Shown piece after piece: positions 7,564 through 14,888 of a DNA stretch of 64,000 nucleotides; the stretch's first letter is position 1; each line of letters opens with the position of its first letter. The notes under the pieces are model-generated. The model did not search any database. It was not told where the DNA came from and was given only the letters and a program-made list of their open reading frames with translations. Location: assembly GCF_002105535.1 (NCBI RefSeq), contig NZ_CP015848.1, positions 434,001-498,000 on the forward strand. Reading direction: 5' to 3'. The position numbers and the translations under genes were made by a program. This DNA is from Magnetospirillum sp. ME-1. Its GTDB lineage: Bacteria; Pseudomonadota; Alphaproteobacteria; Rhodospirillales; Magnetospirillaceae.

Positions 7564-9837
7564 CTAGGCAAGCCTCTGTTTCAAGGTATTCGACGACGAG
7601 GATAAGCCCATGCCGTCCTCGGACCTCTGAGTAACGCCGGCCTTCAGCAAGCGCAATCCATTGAAGGCCACCAGAAGGGCCGCTCCCATATCCGCCGCGA
7701 TGGCTCCCCACAGGGTCGCGATGTCCAAAATCGCCAGCACCATGAACACCGCCTTCAGGGTGATGGCGAAACCGATATTCTGGCGGATGACCGTCATCAT
7801 CCGGCGGGAATGGCCGATCAGCCAGGCCAACCTGGTCAGATCGTCGGACATCAGCGCCAGATCCGAGGTTTCGATGGCGGTATCGGTTCCGGCGGCCCCC
7901 ATGGCGATACCCAGGGACGACCGGGCCATGGCGGGGGCGTCGTTGACTCCGTCTCCCACCATGGCGACGGTTCCGAATTGCCGGGCGAGATCGTCCATGG
8001 CCTCGCTTTTGTCCTCGGGCAGCAGTTCCGCCAGGACGAGATCGAAGCCCAGGGCAGCGGCTACCCGCTCGCCGGTGGCGGCGTTGTCTCCGGTCAGCAT
8101 GATCAGTTTGCCCACCCCGGCCCGGCGCAGGCCCGCCAGCGCCGTCGCAGCTTCCGGACGAATGGGATCGGACAGGGCGATCAGCCCGCGTACCCCGGCG
8201 GCATCCCCCACCGCCACCACCGACCGCCCCCCTTCCGCCAAGGCCAGGGCCGCCTCGCGCACGGCAGGCGTCTCGGCACCCCGCTCCATCGCGTAACGAT
8301 GGGAGCCCAGCCACACCGCCTCGCCATCGACGACCCCGCACATCCCCTTGCCGGGCAGGGACTGGACGGATTCGGCCGGAGTCGGAGCAATGCCCCCGGC
8401 GGCGGCGTGATCGAGGATGGCCCGGCCCAGCGGGTGGGTGCTGCGCGCCTCCAGCGCCGCCGCAAGCCGCAAGATGCGGCCCTCGTCGCCGCCGTCCAGC
8501 GCCATCACCCGTTCGACACCGGGGCGGCCCGAAGTCACGGTTCCCGTCTTGTCGAAGGCGATGGCGGACAGCCGCGACGCCGTTTCAAGATATTCCCCGC
8601 CCTTGACCAGCACACCGGCCCGCGCCGCCGAGGCCATGGCGGCCACCACCGTCAGCGGCGTCGAGATCACCAGGGCGCAGGGGCATGAAATGACCAGCAA
8701 CACCAACGAGCGGTAGATCCATTCGGACCAGTCCAGGCCGAGCGCCAGCGGCGGCAGCACCGCCACCGCCACGGCACCGGCCAGGACGACGGGGGTATAG
8801 ATCGCGGCGAAGCGATCGACCCAGCGCTCCACCTTGGATCGCTTGCCCTGGGCCTCCTCCACCAGCCGGGCCACCTTGGCCAGGGTAGTTTCACCGGCCG
8901 GCTTAAGGTTTTGCACCTCCAAGACGCCGTCGGCATTGATGGTGCCCGCGAAAACCTCCGTGCCCACGCTTTTCAGCACCGGCACGCTTTCCCCGGTGAT
9001 CGGCGCCTGATCCACCATGCTTTCGCCCACCAGGACGCGGCCGTCCAGGGGAATGCGTTCACCCGGCAGCACGACGAAGACGGCCCCCACGGGTACATCC
9101 TCTGGCGCCACCAGGGATTCGGCTCCGTCGGTTCCCTTTACCCGCGCCATGGGCGGGGTGAGGTCCATCAGCGAGGCGATAGCCCGGCGGGCGCGCTCGG
9201 CGCTCCAGCTCTCCAGCGCCAGGGACAGCGCGAACAGCGCCGAAACGGTAGCCGCCTCCATCCAGTCCCCCAGTGCCATGGCACCGAAGACCGCGACGCT
9301 CATCAACAAATTCATGTCCGGCCGCAGCGAGCGAACGGCATGCAGTGCCTTGGGCAGCACCATCCACAAACCCACCGCCACGGCCACGGCCTCGGCGATC
9401 TGGGCGGGGAGCGGCACTTTGACCGCCTGGTCGAGAATCAGCCCCAGCAGCGCGGCGCCGCCGCTGAGCCCCGCCAGAACCGCCTGAAGCAACCGGCGCG
9501 AGGAATTGGCCTTGTCGCGCTCGGCCACGCTGGTGCGTTCCCACGGCTCCGCCCCCATTCCCGTGCGCGAAACGGCGGCGATCACCGCGTCGGCGTCGAT
9601 ATCGGCCCGGACGATCATCTTGCCGTTGAGCAGATCGAAGCTCAGGCGCTCGTCCCCCCCGGCCAGCGGGCCGACGGCCGCCTTCAGCGTCCGCACCTCC
9701 TCGACGCAGCACATGCCGGTGATGCGGAAGGCCCGGGACTTACCCGGCCGAGGCGGCTGGAGCGCCGCAGTGGGAAGAACCGCTGACGCGCCCCCGCCGC
9801 AACATTTGCTGGTGCAGCAAGATTTGGCTTCCGACAT
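7564..9837 (-). CDS. cadA: CadA/ZntA-type P1B-ATPase (Zn/Cd/Pb efflux)
   Basis: The 757-aa heavy-metal ATPase starts with a cysteine-rich tail (KSCCTSKCCGG). A heavy-metal-associated domain variant GMCCVEEVRTL follows, with Cys-Cys-x-x-Glu replacing the usual CxxC, as in Zn/Cd/Pb pumps. Next come the transmembrane metal site SCPCALVIS, the phosphorylation site FDKTGTVTSG, a TGDN hinge and VGDGVNDAPA. The ATG at 9835-9837 is preceded by AAGGAG. It is transcribed divergently from a MerR-type regulator through a 19-bp-spacer promoter, the classic arrangement for metal-inducible efflux. Confidence 0.92.
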   Translation of the reverse strand: MSEAKSCCTSKCCGGGASAVLPTAALQPPRPGKSRAFRITGMCCVEEVRTLKAAVGPLAGGDERLSFDLLNGKMIVRADIDADAVIAAVSRTGMGAEPWERTSVAERDKANSSRRLLQAVLAGLSGGAALLGLILDQAVKVPLPAQIAEAVAVAVGLWMVLPKALHAVRSLRPDMNLLMSVAVFGAMALGDWMEAATVSALFALSLALESWSAERARRAIASLMDLTPPMARVKGTDGAESLVAPEDVPVGAVFVVLPGERIPLDGRVLVGESMVDQAPITGESVPVLKSVGTEVFAGTINADGVLEVQNLKPAGETTLAKVARLVEEAQGKRSKVERWVDRFAAIYTPVVLAGAVAVAVLPPLALGLDWSEWIYRSLVLLVISCPCALVISTPLTVVAAMASAARAGVLVKGGEYLETASRLSAIAFDKTGTVTSGRPGVERVMALDGGDEGRILRLAAALEARSTHPLGRAILDHAAAGGIAPTPAESVQSLPGKGMCGVVDGEAVWLGSHRYAMERGAETPAVREAALALAEGGRSVVAVGDAAGVRGLIALSDPIRPEAATALAGLRRAGVGKLIMLTGDNAATGERVAAALGFDLVLAELLPEDKSEAMDDLARQFGTVAMVGDGVNDAPAMARSSLGIAMGAAGTDTAIETSDLALMSDDLTRLAWLIGHSRRMMTVIRQNIGFAITLKAVFMVLAILDIATLWGAIAADMGAALLVAFNGLRLLKAGVTQRSEDGMGLSSSSNTLKQRLA

Positions 9838-9896
9838 GACCCGAACTCCTTCGACGCGGTCCGTGATCGCGCTGGACAATCACCCGATTCAAGTGG

Positions 9897-9927
9897 AGCA
9901 TGGACCCTGGAGCCACTACAGAGTCAA
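9897..9927 (-). promoter_or_regulatory. MerR-type promoter/operator of cadA-dmeF
   Basis: On the minus strand, -35 TTGACT (9927-9922) and -10 CATGCT (9902-9897) are separated by 19 bp, the long spacer characteristic of MerR-family targets. An imperfect dyad ACTCTGTAG-TGG-CTCCAGGGT (9924-9904) fills the spacer, as in ZntR/CadR operators. It lies between the divergent cadA and merR genes, so it probably controls both. Confidence 0.75.
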
Positions 9928-9936
9928 CGGAAAATC

Positions 9937-10362
9937 ATGACGCTTCAGCCCTTCAATATCGGCGGCCTCAGCCGGCAGACCGGCGTCAACATCGAAACCA
10001 TCCGCTATTACGAGAAGATCGGGCTACTGCCGCCGCCGGCACGGAGCCAGGGCGGCTTTCGTCAATATGAGGACCACCATCTTCAGCGGCTCCGCTTCAT
10101 TCGCCGGGGCCGCGATCTGGGCTTTTCCATCGATTCCATCCGTGCCCTGCTGACTCTGGCCGAACGACCCGATTCCCCGTGCGAAGGTGCCGATCAGATG
10201 GTTCTCCTCCATCTTGACGAGGTGGAACGCAAAATTGCCGACCTCACCCTTTTGCGCGACGAATTGCGGAAGATGAAGAATTGCTGCGGACAGGTGGTCG
10301 CCCAATGCCAGATCATCGGCTCACTGACCGCCCCCGGCTCCGCACAGCAGGACGCTATATGA
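9937..10362 (+). CDS. MerR-family metal-responsive regulator (CadR/ZntR-like)
   Basis: The 141-aa regulator has an N-terminal winged helix with the MerR signature NIETIRYYEKIGLLPPPAR, followed by GGFRQYEDHHLQRLRFIRRG. A coiled-coil dimerisation helix follows, and the C-terminus carries Cys residues (NCCGQVVAQCQIIGSL) plus Cys in RPDSPCEGAD that could bind metal. Divergent orientation to cadA and the 19-bp-spacer operator between them make it the likely activator of the efflux cassette. Metal identity (Cd, Zn or Pb) is inferred from the partner ATPase. Confidence 0.88.
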   Translation: MTLQPFNIGGLSRQTGVNIETIRYYEKIGLLPPPARSQGGFRQYEDHHLQRLRFIRRGRDLGFSIDSIRALLTLAERPDSPCEGADQMVLLHLDEVERKIADLTLLRDELRKMKNCCGQVVAQCQIIGSLTAPGSAQQDAI

Positions 10363-10467
10363 CCGCGACGGCAGCGAAACGCGCGGTTGCGCTCTCGCGC
10401 TTTGCCAACCTCTCCCTTGATGGTACCGTTCCCCCTGAACCGGCAGGAAAAATCGGATGAGACGGCC

Positions 10468-10893
10468 ATGATTTCTCGAATCGAACAACGTTGCATCGAC
10501 AAGAACATGAAGATGACCGGCCAGCGCCGGGTCATCGCCCGCGTCCTGTCCGAGTCCTCCGACCATCCGGATGTGGAGGAAGTCTACCGCCGGGCGGCCG
10601 AGATCGATCCCCATATCAGCATCGCCACGGTCTATCGCACCGTGCGGCTGTTCGAGGAAACGGCCATCTTGAAGCGGCACGATTTCGGCGACGGCCGCGC
10701 CCGCTACGAAGAAGCTGACGGTGATCACCACGATCACCTGATCGACCTGAAAACCGGCAAGGTCATCGAATTCTCCAGCGAGGAGATCGAATCCCTGCAA
10801 AAGGAAATCGCCACGCGCTACGGCTACCGGGTCGTGGGCCACCGCCTGGAGCTGTTCGGAGTTCCGCTGGCCGCCGACGAAACCGCCGACTGA
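10468..10893 (+). CDS. fur: Fur, ferric uptake regulator
   Basis: The 141-aa Fur-family repressor has a DNA-binding winged helix with MKMTGQRRVIARVLSES and ISIATVYRTVRLFEE. The metal-site segment ADGDHHDHLIDLKTGKVIEF contains the typical His cluster. It lacks the C-terminal CxxC zinc site of E. coli Fur. ATG 10468 is preferred: it begins the homologous region (MISRIEQRC), although the frame is open from 10387. Its location inside the island, next to magnetosome genes, suits control of iron supply for magnetite formation; in Magnetospirillum Fur is known to influence magnetite synthesis. Confidence 0.88.
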   Translation: MISRIEQRCIDKNMKMTGQRRVIARVLSESSDHPDVEEVYRRAAEIDPHISIATVYRTVRLFEETAILKRHDFGDGRARYEEADGDHHDHLIDLKTGKVIEFSSEEIESLQKEIATRYGYRVVGHRLELFGVPLAADETAD

Positions 10894-10960
10894 GGCGGGC
10901 GCCCCCCCCTCAAGCGGCACGGCAATCCGCGCGGCTCATCGGGGGCGATGCGAATACCCA

Positions 10961-10989
10961 TTGACAATGAGTGGCAATTGCGGCTTTCT
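10961..10989 (+). promoter_or_regulatory. Candidate promoter with Fur-box-like sequence
   Basis: TTGACA (10961-10966) is a perfect -35 hexamer, with a possible -10 CTTTCT 17 bp downstream. The overlapping TTGACAATGAGTGGCAATTG resembles Fur boxes of the AATGAxxATxxNCAATT type. It lies between fur and the small protein at 11032 and could link that gene to Fur. The -10 is weak, so confidence is low. Confidence 0.35.
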
Positions 10990-11031
10990 GTAGATGCGAT
11001 TTGTTCGCAATCACAGCCGAGGAGATGCCCC

Positions 11032-11280
11032 ATGAGCCGTCAAGCCGCCACCTTCTCTCCTTCCGCCGGGTCCCGCGCGGTCGTTCGTTCCACCGTCGCC
11101 GGTGCCGGTGGCGCCGTGGCGGCGGGAACCGCCAAGGCCGCGGGCTTCCTGACCATGGGCAAGATGGCCGGTGTCGGCTTGGGAGCCCTAGCCGGCGGTC
11201 CGCTGGGCGCCGCCGTCGCCGTCGGCTTGATGGCCGGTCTGATCTTCGGATCCGCCGCCGCCCGTCACCGTCGGGTCTGA
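11032..11280 (+). CDS. Small Gly/Ala-rich hydrophobic protein, unknown
   Basis: The 82-aa protein starts at an ATG preceded by GAGGAG at 8 bp spacing, a convincing ribosome-binding site. After a short polar N-terminus it is rich in Gly and Ala (AGAGGAVAAGTAKAAG, then VGLGALAGGPLGAAVAVGLM) and ends with a basic tail ARHRRV. The GL/GA pattern recalls small hydrophobic magnetosome membrane proteins such as Mms6/MamG/MamD, but I cannot assign it to one of them. It sits between fur and the duplicated mamB. Function unknown. Confidence 0.6.
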   Translation: MSRQAATFSPSAGSRAVVRSTVAGAGGAVAAGTAKAAGFLTMGKMAGVGLGALAGGPLGAAVAVGLMAGLIFGSAAARHRRV

Positions 11281-11339
11281 ACCCCTTCCGATGGAACTAA
11301 ACTGCCCGCCGCCCATGGCGCGGGCGGCCCCTCTCTCGC

Positions 11340-12230
11340 TCAGGCCCGTGCCGCGGCGGCGGGTGCCGGGCTGACGAACAGGCGGATGTCGCGGGCGTGG
11401 GGGATTTCCTCCTGGATGCGCCGGCGTACCGCCTCGGCCACCATGGAACTGTCCTTGATGCGCAGATTGGGATCGACCCGCAGGCGGATGTCGAACTGCA
11501 CGTCCTCGCCCACATGGCGACCGCGCAGGAAATAGATGCTGTGGACCATGGGCGTGTCCATGGCCACCTGCCAGGCGGTCTGCAGCAATTCCGTATCCAC
11601 CGAGCTGTCCATCAGGCCGTGGATCGAGGTTCCGATCAGTTCCAGGCCGATGCGTCCCACCAGGGCCGAGACGCCGATGGCCGCGATGGTGTCGGCGATG
11701 GGAAAGCCGATCACCGAGGCGATCACGCCGACCATCACCGCCGCCGACGAGATGGCGTCGGACCGGTTGTCCCAGGCATTGGCGATGATGGCCGGGCTGT
11801 TGTTTTCGTTGCCCACGCAGATCTGGTAGCGATACATCAGCTCGTTGACGATCACCGTCACCGACGCCCCAACCGCCGCGAAGATGCTCGGCGCCTCGTA
11901 GGTCCCCGAGATCAGCTTCATCACCGAGCCGTACATCAAGAAGCTGGCCCCGATCAGCAGCAAGGAGCCCACGATGGACGACGAGATGTATTGGATGTTG
12001 CCGTAGCCGAACGGATAGCGCTCATCCGCTGGCTTGTTCGAAATCTTCAAGCTGAGCTGGGTCACCCCGCTGGCCACCACGTCCGCCCCCGAATGCAACG
12101 AATCCGCCACCAGCGCCACGCTGCCGCTCATCAGCCCGAGGACCCCCTTGAACAGGGTCATGCAGATGTCGGCGGTAAAGGCCCACCACACCACTTCCTC
12201 GCGGCAATCCCTGCAATTTTCGAACTTCAT
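11340..12230 (-). CDS. mamB: MamB, CDF-family magnetosome protein (copy A)
   Basis: The 296-aa cation-diffusion-facilitator protein is identical to the copy at 48835-49725. The transmembrane metal site follows the H-x3-D / D-x3-D pattern (ADSLHSGADVV and AWDNRSDAIS), and a C-terminal cytoplasmic domain follows (residues 210-296). MamB is essential for magnetosome vesicle formation and is stabilised by MamM. Its N-terminus has two Cys (FENCRDCREE). The ATG overlaps the mamR stop by 4 bp, so it is translationally coupled to the upstream copy-A genes. In this copy mamS, mamT and mamU do not follow. Confidence 0.95.
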   Translation of the reverse strand: MKFENCRDCREEVVWWAFTADICMTLFKGVLGLMSGSVALVADSLHSGADVVASGVTQLSLKISNKPADERYPFGYGNIQYISSSIVGSLLLIGASFLMYGSVMKLISGTYEAPSIFAAVGASVTVIVNELMYRYQICVGNENNSPAIIANAWDNRSDAISSAAVMVGVIASVIGFPIADTIAAIGVSALVGRIGLELIGTSIHGLMDSSVDTELLQTAWQVAMDTPMVHSIYFLRGRHVGEDVQFDIRLRVDPNLRIKDSSMVAEAVRRRIQEEIPHARDIRLFVSPAPAAAARA

Positions 12231-12481
12231 CGGTTCATGTAATCCACAAGATTGGAGCCCAGGATACGATAATTATCGCCCACCTTCTTCGCCTTGATCG
12301 TCCCCGAACGAATCAGGCCCAGCACCTCGAGACGGTCCATCCCCAGCAATTGCGAGGCTTCCGCGCTGCTGTAGATCCGGTGCGGCAAGATCTCCTCGCC
12401 GAAGATCTTGTCCACCAGCACCATGGCGCCCTGCACGAAGGTCACCAGCGCGCTCCCCTTGATCACCGCCGTCCAGATCAT
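12227..12481 (-). CDS. mamR: MamR, small magnetosome protein (copy A)
   Basis: The 84-aa protein is identical to the copy at 49722-49976. It has an N-terminal hydrophobic stretch (AVIKGSALVTFVQGAMVLVD) and a C-terminal helix-turn-helix/excisionase-like segment (SSAEASQLLGMDRLEVLGLI, then KVGDNYRILGSNLVDYM). In AMB-1 MamR influences crystal number and size; its mechanism is unknown. The start ATG at 12481 overlaps the mamQ stop, and the stop overlaps the mamB start, so mamQ-R-B form one coupled unit. The frame is open upstream, but the overlap and homology support this start. Confidence 0.9.
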   Translation of the reverse strand: MIWTAVIKGSALVTFVQGAMVLVDKIFGEEILPHRIYSSAEASQLLGMDRLEVLGLIRSGTIKAKKVGDNYRILGSNLVDYMNR

Positions 12482-13296
12482 TTCTTGATGTCCTGCGCAT
12501 GGTTGAGAGGCAACAGTTCCTGGAACAGCTGCGGCGTGATGATCGGCGTGTCGCCCGCCGGCTTTTCCTGGAAATACTCCGCCCGCTTGAACCCGGTGAT
12601 GAACGCCAGATAGTTCCACGGCCACTTGGTGATCTCGATGTTGTAGGTCGAGGCGGCGGCGTTGTAATCCTCCCGACGCGTCGCGATGCGGTCTTCCATC
12701 TCCACCAGCGACGTCATCATATGCTTGTAGGTGTCCACCGACTGGATGGTCGGATACTGCTCCACCACCGCCATCAAACGGCCCAGCGCATTGCCGAAGC
12801 CTCCGTCGGCCCCCAGCAGCGCCTTGCCGCCCCCAATATCACCCAGAAGCTTGCCGATCCCGCCCTGCTTCATCAGCTGTTCCAGCGCCGAGCCGATAGG
12901 GCCGCCCTTGCCAGCCTCAACGCCCTCGGTCCGCTTGTCCGAGGTATGCGAGAAGATCGAGTGCTCCAATGCAGCATGGTTCAGCGTCAGCTTCACAAGA
13001 TTGCCGAACAGATTGTCCCGGCGCTGGATCATCACCTCGTAATTGGACCGCTTCGCCTGCGTGTCTTCCGACATGGTCACGAAGGTGTTGTAGCGCATCA
13101 GCAACGTCGCGATGAACGCAACAACCGACAAAACCGATATGACCATAAGAGCGTGCACCGGCCCACGCCCCAAACGACGCGGCGTCTCCTCCACCACGTA
13201 CAACTGGGCAAGCAGCTCCTCCGACTGCTTCACCCGTTGCAGCGCACTGAAGTCGACCCCAGGGGCCGAACCAACATTCGCGTCGCCTAATGCCAT
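12478..13296 (-). CDS. mamQ: MamQ, LemA-family magnetosome protein (copy A)
   Basis: The 272-aa protein is identical to the copy at 49973-50791. One transmembrane helix spans about residues 47-68 (ALMVISVLSVVAFIATLLM). A long LemA-like helical domain follows (NLFGNLVKLTLNHAALEHSI, and later AASTYNIEITKWPWNYLAFI). MamQ is required for magnetosome membrane formation. It lies 49 bp downstream of mamA and is coupled to mamR. Confidence 0.94.
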   Translation of the reverse strand: MALGDANVGSAPGVDFSALQRVKQSEELLAQLYVVEETPRRLGRGPVHALMVISVLSVVAFIATLLMRYNTFVTMSEDTQAKRSNYEVMIQRRDNLFGNLVKLTLNHAALEHSIFSHTSDKRTEGVEAGKGGPIGSALEQLMKQGGIGKLLGDIGGGKALLGADGGFGNALGRLMAVVEQYPTIQSVDTYKHMMTSLVEMEDRIATRREDYNAAASTYNIEITKWPWNYLAFITGFKRAEYFQEKPAGDTPIITPQLFQELLPLNHAQDIKK

Positions 13297-13345
13297 ATCC
13301 GCCTCTCTAAGCTCGTCGTATGAAGGAAACGCCCCTCATACGGCC

Positions 13346-13999
13346 TCAGACCGAGGCCCCTTCGTCAAGTTCATTGGCCTTCTTGAAATGCGGCAAGGCT
13401 TCCTCGTGCCGGCCCATCTGCTCATAGCTGAAGGCGATGGCGCGATGCACCTTGCCTTCATTGGGACGCAGGCCCAGCGCGATCTTGAAGCTGTCGATGG
13501 CTTCGTCGAAACGGCCGAGGTTGTCCAGCGCCACGCCCAGACGGAACCGGACGTTGAAATTGATGGGATTGGCCTCGGCCACCTTGATCAGCAGCGGAAC
13601 GGCCAGATCGTACTTTTGCACCTGCACATAGGTCAGGCCGAGAACGGTCGCCACCTTCACGTTGTCGGGCGCATCGGCCAAGGAACGTTCGAGTAGTTCG
13701 GTGCCGCGATCGACGGCGCCGGTCTTCACATAGGCGATTCCCAGGTGCAGAGCCACATCCACATCGAAGGCATCGGCGTCGTAGACCTGCTCCAGCAGCA
13801 TGACGGCCTGGGAATAGCGCCCGGCCTTGGCGTGGGAGATGCCCTTGTCGCGGTAATACACCTGGCGGATGTCGTCGTTGACGGAAAAGGCCGCACGGAA
13901 CGCATCGACCATGTTCATTCCGAGCTTCTTCGCCACCGAAAGGCCGTAGTGAGCGTAAAGAGTGACCTCGTCAAGAATATCCGACGGCTTGCTAGACAT
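13346..13999 (-). CDS. mamA: MamA, TPR scaffold protein (copy A)
   Basis: The 217-aa soluble protein is built of tetratricopeptide repeats, for example KAGRYSQAVMLLEQVYDADA, KTGAVDRGTELLERSLADAP and NLGRFDEAIDSFKIALGLRP. MamA self-assembles on the cytosolic face of the magnetosome and is needed to activate vesicles for magnetite formation. Start ATG 13999 (MSSKPSDILDEV) is preceded by GGAG and gives the known 217-aa length; the frame extends four codons further. Identical to the copy at 50841-51494. Confidence 0.95.
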   Translation of the reverse strand: MSSKPSDILDEVTLYAHYGLSVAKKLGMNMVDAFRAAFSVNDDIRQVYYRDKGISHAKAGRYSQAVMLLEQVYDADAFDVDVALHLGIAYVKTGAVDRGTELLERSLADAPDNVKVATVLGLTYVQVQKYDLAVPLLIKVAEANPINFNVRFRLGVALDNLGRFDEAIDSFKIALGLRPNEGKVHRAIAFSYEQMGRHEEALPHFKKANELDEGASV

Positions 14000-14033
14000 A
14001 GTGTTCTCCAAAATCCTAATCAGGTGGCTCTGA

Positions 14034-14861
14034 TCACTTTATGACGTGGCAGGCTTCGCACGGCCCGCGCACTTCGTGAGGATTGACGCTCCGGGCGACC
14101 ATATCACGCGTGATCGTCGGCGGGGGCAGGCTTATCAAATCTGGGTCGGGGGTCAACTCGAACCCCTGGCCGATGGGGTGGCAATCGGTGCAGGCGCCGC
14201 GATAGCCGTGGGGGCGCGGATCGCCCGCCAGGATCATGGGCGCGCCTTCCAACTGGGCGAAGCCCAGGCCGCCCTCGGCCTCGCGCAGGACCACCGTCAG
14301 CTTGCGCACCACCGGAGCCCCCGGCCGGTTGTCCTTACGCAGTACGCTGATCCGCGCATCGGAGCGGTTGGCCACGGTCCGGCTGGCGGCCTTGAAACTC
14401 TCCATGTCGGTGACCGGGGTATCGTCGATCCTGACGATGAGATCGCCGGCCAAAAGCCCGGAAAACGCCGCGTTCAGCGTGACTTCGCCCAGCAAAACCC
14501 CCTGCAGGCCGCGCGGATAGTTCAGCTTGCGGGCCAGTTCCTCGGTCATCAGGCGACCGTCCATGCCCTGCCAATGCCCTTCGAACACCTTCAGCTTGCG
14601 CGGAACGAAGTTGGGCAGCGGCGATTCCGTCGCCGGCGCGGTCCCGCCGCCCGCCGCAGGATCGGGCTCCACCGGCATGGCAACATTGGCCGCCTGGGGA
14701 TACAGGGGCTGGGGAAAGGCCACAGGCGCCGCGACCGGCCCTGCTGCCACCGCCTGGGACTGCGTATTCGTGGCCTGGGGCGCGACCGGCCCCTGCCGCC
14801 CGATGACGAGCGCCAGAACAACGGCCAGTCCCACGACCAGAAGCGCCACCTTGCTATTCAT
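14034..14861 (-). CDS. mamP: MamP, PDZ-magnetochrome iron oxidase (copy A)
   Basis: The 275-aa protein has one N-terminal membrane anchor (residues 4-21). A PDZ domain follows (about 95-200; LLAGDLIVRIDDTPVTDM), then two magnetochrome heme sites: CTDCH at 224-228 and CEACH at 268-272. MamP is an Fe(II) oxidase that supplies mixed-valence iron for magnetite. Identical to the copy at 51529-52356. It lies between mamO and mamA, as in the main operon. Confidence 0.95.
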   Translation of the reverse strand: MNSKVALLVVGLAVVLALVIGRQGPVAPQATNTQSQAVAAGPVAAPVAFPQPLYPQAANVAMPVEPDPAAGGGTAPATESPLPNFVPRKLKVFEGHWQGMDGRLMTEELARKLNYPRGLQGVLLGEVTLNAAFSGLLAGDLIVRIDDTPVTDMESFKAASRTVANRSDARISVLRKDNRPGAPVVRKLTVVLREAEGGLGFAQLEGAPMILAGDPRPHGYRGACTDCHPIGQGFELTPDPDLISLPPPTITRDMVARSVNPHEVRGPCEACHVIK

Positions 14862-14888
14862 GTCCGGCCAATCCCAGCATCATGATCA

